Shown here: positions 1 through 5,981 of the stretch, one piece after another
Numbering within the stretch: position 1 is the stretch's first letter
Layout: each line of letters begins with the position of its first letter
Source of the DNA: Actinomycetes bacterium
GTDB lineage: Bacteria; Actinomycetota; Actinomycetes; Actinomycetales; Cellulomonadaceae
Length of the DNA: 16,721 nucleotides
Reading direction: 5' to 3'
NCBI GenBank assembly: GCA_023461115.1
Contig: JAEWOA010000173.1
Coordinates: 1-16,721 of the forward strand
Notes under the pieces: generated by a model
What the model was told of the DNA's origin: nothing
What the model saw: only the letters and a program-made list of their open reading frames with translations
Database searches by the model: none
Program-made: the position numbers and the translations under genes

Positions 1-486
1 GTCACCGCCCCCGCGGCCCGGCGCTACCGCACGCCCGACGAGCTGCCCGACCGGCCGTCGCCCGAGGCGCAGGACCTCGCGCTGCGTGCGCTCGACCGGG
101 CGCTCACAGTCGCGGTCACGGACGGGCCCGCGACGGTCGCGATGGTCGACGACGGCACCAACGTCCGCGTCCACCTGATCGACTCGCCTGCCGACGGCGC
201 GCTGCCGGCCGCCGAAGCGTGGGTGGCGGACGCGCCGGGCGTGCGCGCGGCGATCGCGTGGAGCTGCCCGCTCGAGGCGTCGGGAGTGCTGATCGTCCCC
301 GGCCTCGGCGCGGCGGCGCGCGACGACGCGGCGTGGGGCGCCGACCGCGCGATCGTCGTCATCGCGTCCGACCGAGCCGCGAACGGCATGGTCGTCGCGC
401 ACAGGTACACGACGAACGGCTCGGACGGGCGTGCCCGCGGGCTGGGCGACCCGGTGGTCGTCGGGCCGTGCGGGCCCGTCCTCTGA
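1..486 (+). CDS. Hypothetical protein, 3' part only (5' end outside window)
   Basis: The reading frame is open from the first base of the window to a TGA at 484-486, so the gene starts upstream and only about 161 C-terminal residues are visible. The composition is Ala/Asp/Val-rich with strong G/C at third codon positions, typical of real genes in such a genome. The visible part has a short Pro/Arg-rich stretch, then alternating hydrophobic strands (for example AIVVIASDRA) and an ending GDPVVVGPCGPVL. I see no catalytic motif, signal peptide or membrane segment and do not recognise the family. An internal ATG at 142 is not needed as a start because coding character continues upstream of it. 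The stop lies 13 bp from the stop of the convergent minus-strand gene, leaving no room for a separate terminator. Confidence 0.7.
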   Translation, partial: VTAPAARRYRTPDELPDRPSPEAQDLALRALDRALTVAVTDGPATVAMVDDGTNVRVHLIDSPADGALPAAEAWVADAPGVRAAIAWSCPLEASGVLIVPGLGAAARDDAAWGADRAIVVIASDRAANGMVVAHRYTTNGSDGRARGLGDPVVVGPCGPVL

Positions 487-499
487 CTCGCTCGCCCGC

Positions 500-1435
500 T
501 CACGCCCCGACGGTGAACTCCGCCCACAGCGGGTAGTGGTCGGAGATCCGCCACGACACCTCGGTGCGGCTCAGGCCCGGGAACACGTGCGGGATGAAGT
601 CGAACCCGCCCGCGCGGCCCGCGTACCGCAGCGACCGGAGCATCGACCGGCCGTCGGACTGGGAGAACCAGGCGATCTGGTCGTAGAAGTGCTTGCCTTC
701 GGCGTCGTCGAAGATGGTGCGCGGCACCGCGTTGAGCTCCGCTGGGGGCCACAGGCCGGTGGAGACGAACGCCTCGAACAACGGGTTGCCCACGCGGTCC
801 AGGTTGAAGTCGCCGAGCACCAGCAGGTTGGTGTTCCAGTCGTCCCGCCGGTCCGCCCACGCGCGCATCCACTGCGCGAACGCGACGACCTCGGGCAGCC
901 TGGCCGCGCCGGTGCCCCACAGCACGTGCACGGTGGTCAGCACGAACTCGACCCCGGCCCGCTCGAATCCCACCGCGTACGGCGTCCGCGCGAACTGCGC
1001 GCTCGGGTCGCCAGCGGCGGGCGGTAGGACGATCTCCCCGACCAGCCCCGACGGCTCTACCCGCGTGCGGTCGTAGACGAACGCGAGCCGCTCGCCGTTG
1101 CCGCCCGAGCCCTCCGTCACGTCGGACGCCAACACCTTCCAGTCGGGCCCGAGCGTGGCCAGCAGGTACCGCAGCGCGGTGGTGTTGCGCCGGACCTCTT
1201 GGAGCGCTAGGACGTCGAAGTGCTCGACGATCCGCGCGACGCACGCCACGGCCCGCCAGTCCCGGCGCGGGCTCTGCGACGCGGACACCGCCCAGGTGGC
1301 GCTGAGTCCGCCGAAGGCGCGGACGTTCCAGGTGCCGATCAGGAGGTTGTCGTCGGCCTTCGCCGGAACCACCGCCGCCACCGCTGCACCCAGCGCCTCG
1401 AGCTCACGCCCGACCGCCGCGGGAACCACGCCCAC
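500..1435 (-). CDS. Endonuclease/exonuclease/phosphatase (EEP) family protein
   Basis: About 311 aa from a GTG at 1435. The EEP metal-dependent phosphodiesterase signatures occur in order: GTWNVR with the N-terminal Asn, VLALQEVR with the Mg-binding Glu (about residue 80), the TVHVLWG strand, LVLGDFNLDR (Asp209, Asn211) and the closing SDHYPLW (Asp299-His300). This is the DNase I/ExoIII/synaptojanin fold, so the protein probably cleaves phosphodiester or phosphate-monoester bonds. The substrate (DNA, RNA, lipid or nucleotide) cannot be read from sequence. No export signal is visible. The frame stays open beyond 1435 across the divergent vsr gene, so a start further out than about 1450 is unlikely; GTG 1450 is the alternative. 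The family core begins at DDNLLIGTWN, which supports a start in this region. The gene is divergent from vsr with about 108 bp between the starts. Confidence 0.85.
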   Translation of the reverse strand: MGVVPAAVGRELEALGAAVAAVVPAKADDNLLIGTWNVRAFGGLSATWAVSASQSPRRDWRAVACVARIVEHFDVLALQEVRRNTTALRYLLATLGPDWKVLASDVTEGSGGNGERLAFVYDRTRVEPSGLVGEIVLPPAAGDPSAQFARTPYAVGFERAGVEFVLTTVHVLWGTGAARLPEVVAFAQWMRAWADRRDDWNTNLLVLGDFNLDRVGNPLFEAFVSTGLWPPAELNAVPRTIFDDAEGKHFYDQIAWFSQSDGRSMLRSLRYAGRAGGFDFIPHVFPGLSRTEVSWRISDHYPLWAEFTVGA

Positions 1436-1543
1436 GACCCCATGCCACACCCGAGCGCCCGGACCGGCCAGCCGGACGCCGGGCGAAGATCGACGCCGGG
1501 CGGAACTGGCGCCCGCCACCTGCCGCCGCCGTACGGTGGACGC

Positions 1544-2011
1544 GTGGTCGAGCAGTCGTGGGCGAGCAGTGCGGCGACTCGTCGCTCGATGCAGGGCAAC
1601 CGCAGCCGCGACACCGCCGCGGAGTGGGCCGTGCGGCGCGAGCTGCACCGGCGTGGCCTGCGCTACCGGGTCGCGGCGCGGCCCGAGCCGACGCTGCGCC
1701 GCACCGCCGACATCCTGTTCACGCGTCAGCGCGTGGCGGTGTTCATCGACGGCTGCTTCTGGCACGGCTGCCCCGAGCACCACCGGCTGCCCGCGACCAA
1801 CTCGTCGTACTGGGGCCCCAAGATCGTGCGCAACATGGAACGCGACCGTGACACCACCGCGGCGTTGGAGGCGGCCGGTTGGACGGTGTTGCGGTTCTGG
1901 GAGCACGAGTCCCCGGCGAAGGCCGCGGACCTCGTCGAGTCCACCGTCCGCCCGCAGACGGAAGCGGCCCGCCCCCGCGCCCTCGCAGGTGACGGGCCGT
2001 TCCTTGACTGA
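1544..2011 (+). CDS. vsr: Very short patch repair (Vsr-like) DNA mismatch endonuclease
   Basis: About 155 aa from GTG 1544; ATG 1589 is an internal alternative that would lose the conserved SWASS-ATRRSMQ start of actinobacterial Vsr proteins. The family signature is complete: NRSRDTAAEWAVRRELH, then GLRYRV, ADILFTRQRVAVFIDGCFWHGCPEH with the catalytic Asp and the Cys/His zinc-site residues, YWGPKIVRNMERD, and GWTVLRFWEHE. Vsr nicks 5' of T in T:G mismatches that arise by deamination of 5-methylcytosine and usually accompanies a C5 cytosine methyltransferase. No methyltransferase is visible here. The TGA stop (2009-2011) lies at the edge of the tRNA-derived repeat at 2010-2037, so the gene ends where the island begins. 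The start is uncertain because the ribosome binding site is weak (GGTGGA close to the GTG). Similar proteins of unknown specificity also exist as orphans. Confidence 0.85.
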   Translation: MVEQSWASSAATRRSMQGNRSRDTAAEWAVRRELHRRGLRYRVAARPEPTLRRTADILFTRQRVAVFIDGCFWHGCPEHHRLPATNSSYWGPKIVRNMERDRDTTAALEAAGWTVLRFWEHESPAKAADLVESTVRPQTEAARPRALAGDGPFLD

Positions 2012-2037
2012 GCCGCCTCAAGGAATCGAACCCTTGA
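2010..2037 (-). repeat. Left attachment-site-like repeat (tRNA-Thr 3' remnant)
   Basis: Matches 4230-4257 except at 2019 and 2021. It corresponds to the discriminator, the 3' acceptor strand and the T-arm of tRNA-Thr, followed by unrelated sequence, so it is not a tRNA gene. The changes shift the pairing: 2017-2023 (CTCAAGG) pairs perfectly with 2032-2038 (CCTTGAG) around an 8-nt loop. This makes a small hairpin immediately after the vsr stop codon. It may help end vsr transcription, although no T-run follows. Confidence 0.65.
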
Positions 2038-2116
2038 GTCACCGGTGCCCGAAGGCTGAACCAGGATCAGCAGGCGCATTTCAGGCATGCCGCGCCAGCT
2101 TGCACTCCGGCGACGG

Positions 2117-2227
2117 TCACAGCTTGGCGAACAGATCGGCCCGCGTGAAGTCATCGACCACAGCCTTGGCCCCGTCTTGTTCTTGGATCGGTCCGATTGA
2201 CGACCGGTGGCCGAGCAGCACGTTGCT
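2117..2227 (-). pseudogene. Decayed coding remnant, possible integrase C-terminus
   Basis: On the minus strand a 36-codon open stretch with coding-like composition ends at TGA 2119-2117. It reads SNVLLGHRSSIG near its start and DDFTRADLFAKL at its end, and is bounded upstream by an in-frame TAG at 2230-2228. The words LLGHRSSI resemble the LGHSS box of tyrosine recombinases, and a position next to the left attachment repeat is where an integrase gene would end. However, no catalytic Tyr follows and no Arg or HxxR box can be traced further upstream. It is best treated as an unassigned gene relic. The rest of 2040-2684 has short frames on both strands but nothing convincing. Confidence 0.3.
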
Positions 2228-2684
2228 CTACTCGTTGCTGCCACGCAGTCATGGCGAGTACGGATCGCACCACCAGACCGAGGCTTCTCGCGGTGATCGT
2301 GCGGTGTCGCGCCCGCGCGGTGCCCTGCCCCCCCGTGATCAAGCGCATCTAGGGTCCGGGCCTGTCGCCCGCGCTGACGATGATCGCTGCGTTTGCGATG
2401 GTCGAAGTTCAGCATCGGCAAGCGCAGAAACTGATGGCGCGAGTCAACGTTCGACTACGGGCCCCGATCCCCGCACGAGAGCCTCGCCGACGAGCAGGTC
2501 CTCCAAACGAGCGACGGCCCTACGAGCGATCACTCGGCGCAAACGGCCTTGGTGGGCACGAACGCCGTGAAAGACGCCAGTCGGTCGAGACGAGCGCTGG
2601 AGTGCGTCTCGACGCGCTCGCCCTCGCGAACTTGACGCGCGGAGTCTCTACCCAAGACGAAGTGTCTGCGCAATGCTTCACCGG

Positions 2685-3881
2685 GTGACCTTCGGTATGG
2701 CCTTCGCAGGCCTGGCCTACGTCGGAATAGTCTCCGACCGGCGGCTCAGCGGCGCCCGCCTCGACGACGACGCGGGCAAGTGCGGCGTTGTCGAGTACCG
2801 CGATGGTCTCTTGACGTATACCTCCGCCGGCCTAGCCGAAGTTCCCAGTCGGCAATTTCGCGCGCGCGAATGGATGGCGCACTGGCTACTCGATGCGGGC
2901 ATCGGAGGCGTTGGCGCAGACCATGCGCTCGCGCGATTTGCATCGATCGCCGGTCAGGCCATGGACGAGCTCGCGAGCGGAGGGCCTGGACAGAGGCCCG
3001 TGAGAAGGGACGACACCAAGAGCACCTTCGTCTTCGCGGGGTTTGTCAGGCTCAATGGGCGCGCGAACCGACGACTCTACATGATAAGCAACTTCGAAAC
3101 AGCAATAGAGGCGAATGCAACTGTTGGCCAGTTCCAGACCTCAATAATCACCGTACCCGACGGCCGAAGTGATCTGATGCTGATCGGGAGCGGTCGCCAA
3201 TATATTCAGCGGGCGGAGATTGACCGATTGCTCATGTTATTGGCCAACCCGACGGTGCCGCCCGAGGAGTTCGCGCACGTCGCCGTGCAGATCGTGCGAG
3301 AGGTTGCGCGGCGCGACCCAAGTGCTTCCGTTGGCGGTCAGTGCAGTAGCGCCATACTGCGACACCCTCCGAACCACGACCCACTATTCACAGAGTATTA
3401 TCCCGACGCGCCCGCAAAGACGGTGCAGTCAACCGACTTTGTCGGCGCAACCTATGGCACGGGCGGAGGCTACTGCATAATCGACGCACACTACTCGGGA
3501 GGCGCCGATGCGCCGGACTACTTTCAAGCGAAAAGCTCGTCCGATTGGATCGCCGCCGTTCCAAGGGTGTCAAAGAATGCGCCGTGCCCATGCGGTAGCG
3601 GGCGGAAGTATCGGAGCTGCCACGCCAGGCGCCGCGGAAGACCTGGTTCGCGTTCGATGTATGCGGGAATGACTTTCCGGGTTACCCAGCCCCCGACAGA
3701 GGATCAAACGATTTCGGCGTCCGTGGACGCTGCGGGCAGGGAGGGTTTGCGACTGGTATTGAAGGCATCGCCGAATCCCGAACTGGCGGCAAGCGCCGAT
3801 TTCGAGTTGCTCGACGCGGGCGGCGGTGTCCTGGATCGGTTCGCTTTGGAGCTGAACGAACGGAGCACTTGGTTGGAGTGA
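2685..3881 (+). CDS. Proteasome-like N-terminal-nucleophile hydrolase with SEC-C motif
   Basis: About 398 aa from GTG 2685; ATG 2673, four codons upstream, is the alternative. I prefer the GTG because the next residue is Thr. After Met removal this would be Thr1, and Asp then falls at 17, Arg at 19 (VSDRRLS) and Lys at 31 (DDDAGKC). That is the spacing of the T1-D17-R19-K33 centre of proteasome beta subunits and HslV. Other family marks are YTSAGLA (about 45-51), IGSGRQY (about 167-173, like the Ser129 loop) and RRDPSASVGG (about 209-218, like the Asp166/Ser169 loop). A linker leads to a SEC-C zinc motif, CPCGSGRKYRSCH (Cys301, Cys303, Cys312, His313), and an 80-residue beta-rich tail. No signal peptide or transmembrane segment is seen, so it is probably cytosolic. 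Codon use is far less GC-biased than in its neighbours, notably at 3060-3240, suggesting transfer. There is no strong Shine-Dalgarno sequence. The protease role is inferred; substrate and partners are unknown. Confidence 0.75.
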   Translation: MTFGMAFAGLAYVGIVSDRRLSGARLDDDAGKCGVVEYRDGLLTYTSAGLAEVPSRQFRAREWMAHWLLDAGIGGVGADHALARFASIAGQAMDELASGGPGQRPVRRDDTKSTFVFAGFVRLNGRANRRLYMISNFETAIEANATVGQFQTSIITVPDGRSDLMLIGSGRQYIQRAEIDRLLMLLANPTVPPEEFAHVAVQIVREVARRDPSASVGGQCSSAILRHPPNHDPLFTEYYPDAPAKTVQSTDFVGATYGTGGGYCIIDAHYSGGADAPDYFQAKSSSDWIAAVPRVSKNAPCPCGSGRKYRSCHARRRGRPGSRSMYAGMTFRVTQPPTEDQTISASVDAAGREGLRLVLKASPNPELAASADFELLDAGGGVLDRFALELNERSTWLE

Positions 3882-3884
3882 GGC

Positions 3885-4133
3885 ATGCGGCCCCTTGCCA
3901 AAGCGCTGAAGGCGTTGCTTTCGATCGGAGTCTCGACCGGATACGGGTCCGGCCGAGGAACCTGCGAGAACGCAGGGATGAAAACCAGGGCGCCGTCGCA
4001 TCGCCGCGCTCGACCCCGGGCGCTGCCTACCAGAAGAGGCGTTCCCACACAGGGGCCCGAGAAACTGCGGACGCGTCGAGTACAGCATCGATGGAGTCGT
4101 CCTATTTATCGCAACGCCTCGGATGGATCGTGA
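3885..4133 (+). CDS. Possible small basic protein, unrecognised
   Basis: An 82-aa frame opens with ATG only 3 nt after the stop of the Ntn-hydrolase gene. A good ribosome binding site (GGAG at 3875-3878, 6-nt spacing) lies inside the end of that gene, which would fit translational coupling. The first 20 residues (MRPLAKALKALLSIGVSTGY) could form an amphipathic helix. The rest is Arg/Pro-rich without recognisable motifs and looks like non-coding sequence read through. It is either a real small partner, a frameshifted remnant or chance. Outside this frame, 3882-4227 contains no other gene that I can support. Confidence 0.25.
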   Translation: MRPLAKALKALLSIGVSTGYGSGRGTCENAGMKTRAPSHRRARPRALPTRRGVPTQGPEKLRTRRVQHRWSRPIYRNASDGS

Positions 4134-4183
4134 TAGACGACCTGAGCGGCTCCCCGCGGTCTCGCTCGACTGACATATGCGAA

Positions 4184-4220
4184 CCCCGCCTTCTCAGGCG
4201 GCTCGGCCTGGGAGGCGGGG
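4184..4220 (-). terminator. GC-rich hairpin 3' of tRNA-Thr
   Basis: CCCCGCCTTCTCAGGC at 4184-4199 pairs almost perfectly with GCCTGGGAGGCGGGG at 4206-4220, with one bulge or mismatch and a loop of about 6 nt. It lies 10-45 nt beyond the 3' end of tRNA-Thr in the transcribed direction, so it probably ends that transcript. The tract after it is short (TTCG), so termination may be imperfect. It could equally act on plus-strand transcripts leaving the island, since GTTTCG follows on that side. Confidence 0.55.
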
Positions 4221-4229
4221 GTTTCGATG

Positions 4230-4257
4230 GAGCCGCCTAAGGGAATCGAACCCTTGA
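4230..4257 (-). repeat. Right attachment-site-like repeat within tRNA-Thr
   Basis: This is the intact-side copy of the 28-bp repeat. It covers the tRNA-Thr T-arm, 3' acceptor strand and discriminator. It keeps the perfect 5-bp T-stem (AAGGG/CCCTT), unlike the copy at 2010-2037, so this is the functional copy of the gene end. Confidence 0.65.
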
Positions 4258-4303
4258 CCTTCTCATTACGAGTGAGACGCTCTGCCGACTGAGCTAAGGC
4301 GGC
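4231..4303 (-). tRNA. tRNA-Thr (anticodon CGT)
   Basis: Read on the minus strand, the acceptor 5' strand GCCGCCT pairs with AGGCGGC at the 3' end. The sequence shows TAGCTC with a D-loop, an anticodon stem TCTCA/TGAGA enclosing CTCGTAA (anticodon at 4268-4270, decoding ACG), and a T-arm with GTTCGATTC. The length is 73 nt and all four arms fold. CCA follows the discriminator at 4230-4228, so the 3' CCA appears to be encoded. The left repeat has CAG at that place, so the CCA may have arrived with the island. The gene sits downstream of, and in the same direction as, tmk-holB-hydrolase but has its own promoter. Confidence 0.95.
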
Positions 4304-4337
4304 GCGCGCAGGGCCAGGCGGACCAGCGAGCGCGCCT

Positions 4338-4366
4338 ACTGTACCTGGCAACGAGGCGAGTTCCAA
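4338..4366 (-). promoter_or_regulatory. Sigma-70-type promoter for tRNA-Thr
   Basis: On the minus strand TTGGAA (4366-4361) and TACAGT (4343-4338) are separated by exactly 17 nt and resemble the -35 TTGACA and -10 TATAAT consensus sequences. The tRNA begins 34 nt downstream of the -10 hexamer, leaving a leader of about 27 nt for 5' processing. This lets the tRNA be transcribed independently of the hydrolase gene that ends at 4384. Confidence 0.6.
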
Positions 4367-4383
4367 AGCGGCGGGCTCCCGCC

Positions 4384-5955
4384 TCAGCAGGCCGTTCCGT
4401 CCGCCGGCAGATCGCCTTCGATCAAGTAGGCGTCGACGTTGTCGGTGACGCACTGGTTGGACCGGCCGTAGGCGCCGTGCCCCTCGCCGTCGTAGGTGAG
4501 CAGGTGCCCCGAGGACAGGATGTTGGTCAGTTCCTTGGCCTGCACGTACGGCGTCGCGGGGTCGCCGGTGGTCCCGACGACGAGGATCGGGTCCGCGCCC
4601 GGCGCGCTGTAGTCGTCGAGCCCGCCGACCTCCGGGACCGACCACTTGGCGCACAGTGTCCCGCCGTAGGTGAAGAACGAGCCCACGGTCGGGGCGGCCG
4701 CGACGATCTCCTTCGCGCTCGCGGCCATCACTGCGGGGTCCGACGAGGACCGGTCGTCGAGGCAGCCGACGGACCAGAACGCCTCGGTGGAGTTGTCGCC
4801 GTAGACGCCGTCCTCGCCCCGGTCGTAGTACACGTCGGACAGGAACAGCAGCCCGGAGCCGTCGCTTTCCTTGATGGCCAGCGTGAGGGCTTGTGTGAGG
4901 TAGGACCACGAGCCCTCGTCGTAAAGCGTGACGGCGATGCCGGTGAACGCGAGCGACTGGGTCAGCCGGCGGCTGGTGCCCGTCTGGAGCGGCGCGGTCT
5001 TGGCGCGGTCGAGCAGCGCTCGGATGCGGGTCAGGCCGGTCTCGACGTTGCCGGGGAGCGGGCACCTGGTGGCGGTCTGGCAGTCCTTCACGTAGGAGCG
5101 CAGCGCGTTCTCGAAGCCGACGGCCTGCCCGAGAGCGGACTCGTCGGAGTCGAGCGTGGGGTCGATGGCGCCGTCGAGCACGAGCCGGCCGACGTTCTGG
5201 GGGTACAGGTTGGCGTAGGTGGTGCCCAGGAACGTGCCGTACGAGTACCCGAGGTAGTAGAGCTTGGCGTCGCCGAGCGCGCTGCGCAGGATGTCCATGT
5301 CGCGCGCCGCGCTGATCGTGTCCACGTGGCCGAACACCGGGCCGGTGTTCTTGAGGCAGGCCGCGGAGAAGCCCGCGAAGATGTCCTCGGCCTCCGCGAT
5401 GCCCTCGGGCGTGGAGTAGTCCGCGTCGAACGCGGTGATCTTGTCGAGCTCCTCGTCGGACACGCACGTCACGGGCGGCTCGGAGTGCTGGACGCCGCGC
5501 GGGTCGAACACGACGAGGTCGTAGTGCGACTGCACGTCCTTGCTGGTCATCGTCTTGGCCATGTCCATGGAGTCGACGCCGGAGCCGCCGGGGCCGCCGA
5601 AGTTGATCAGCAGCGAGCCGATGCGGTCGCCGCCGGTGGCCTTGGCGCGCGCGAGCGCGATCCCGATGGTCGGGCCGTCCGGCTCGGCGTAGTCCAGCGG
5701 CACGCGCGCGGTCGCGCATTCGCCCTGCTCGCACGTGGTCCACTCGAGGTCCTGCGATGCGAGCGCGTTGGCGGTGGCGCTCGCCGAGGTCGAGGGAGCC
5801 GGCGTGACGGTCGCCTGGTGCTTGGCGGGCGCGGAGCACGCCGCCAGGATCAAGGCGAGGATGGCGACGAGCGCCGCTGGACGAAGACGACGAAAAGGCA
5901 CGCGCCCACGGTAACCGCCGCGCCCAAGCATCCCGGCACGGTCCTTCGACCCCAT
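4384..5955 (-). CDS. Secreted lipoprotein alpha/beta hydrolase, tripeptidyl-aminopeptidase type
   Basis: About 523 aa from ATG 5955. A lipoprotein signal lies at RPAALVAILALILAACSAP: basic residues, a hydrophobic core, then a lipobox with Cys about 42. The mature enzyme would be anchored on the outer face of the membrane. The alpha/beta-hydrolase core shows the oxyanion strand NFGGPGGSG, DLVVFDPRGV, the nucleophile elbow GYSYGT (Ser238), the acid in VVGTTGDPATP (Asp465) and the catalytic His in GEGHGAYG (His493). The end, NQCVTDNVDAYLIEGDLP, is the TAP-like C-terminal domain of the MEROPS S33 group that removes N-terminal tripeptides or acts on esters. The start is 27 nt from the holB stop, so the gene is probably co-transcribed with tmk-holB. 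GTG 5901, directly before the signal peptide, is the main alternative start and would give 505 aa with a more usual n-region. Confidence 0.85.
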   Translation of the reverse strand: MGSKDRAGMLGRGGYRGRVPFRRLRPAALVAILALILAACSAPAKHQATVTPAPSTSASATANALASQDLEWTTCEQGECATARVPLDYAEPDGPTIGIALARAKATGGDRIGSLLINFGGPGGSGVDSMDMAKTMTSKDVQSHYDLVVFDPRGVQHSEPPVTCVSDEELDKITAFDADYSTPEGIAEAEDIFAGFSAACLKNTGPVFGHVDTISAARDMDILRSALGDAKLYYLGYSYGTFLGTTYANLYPQNVGRLVLDGAIDPTLDSDESALGQAVGFENALRSYVKDCQTATRCPLPGNVETGLTRIRALLDRAKTAPLQTGTSRRLTQSLAFTGIAVTLYDEGSWSYLTQALTLAIKESDGSGLLFLSDVYYDRGEDGVYGDNSTEAFWSVGCLDDRSSSDPAVMAASAKEIVAAAPTVGSFFTYGGTLCAKWSVPEVGGLDDYSAPGADPILVVGTTGDPATPYVQAKELTNILSSGHLLTYDGEGHGAYGRSNQCVTDNVDAYLIEGDLPADGTAC

Positions 5956-5981
5956 CACGCCCCGCCCCCTTGTCCCACCGC

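Larger units (their letters stand above)
2010..4257. mobile_element. Small tRNA-Thr-associated genomic island, probably decayed
   Basis: A 28-bp direct repeat (26 of 28 identical by eye) flanks this stretch at 2010-2037 and 4230-4257. The right copy is the acceptor/T-arm 3' part of an intact tRNA-Thr gene and the left copy has no tRNA attached. That is the arrangement left when an element integrates into a tRNA 3' end. Inside are about 650 bp with no intact gene, one intact gene of visibly lower GC (2685-3881), a possible small ORF and a hairpin. No intact integrase is present, so excision would need a helper or the element is a relic. The two differences between the repeats suggest it is old. 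The mobile-element reading is inferred from structure only. Confidence 0.6.

Noticed and set aside
1435..1906. N-terminal extension of the EEP protein to the far upstream start
   Set aside because: It would run antisense through the whole vsr gene, and the extra sequence lacks any conserved pattern. The family core begins shortly after GTG 1435.
2010..2040. A second tRNA gene at the left repeat
   Set aside because: Only the acceptor and T-arm portion is present, with disrupted pairing and no D-arm or anticodon arm nearby.
2632..2660. Promoter for the island gene (TTGACG at 2632-2637)
   Set aside because: The -35 match is good, but no acceptable -10 hexamer lies 16-18 nt downstream, so it was not listed.
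2673..2684. ATG 2673 as the start of the Ntn hydrolase
   Set aside because: It would bury the Thr four residues inside the protein. The GTG at 2685 gives an exposed Thr with D17 and R19 spacing. Neither has a strong ribosome binding site, so ATG 2673 remains possible.
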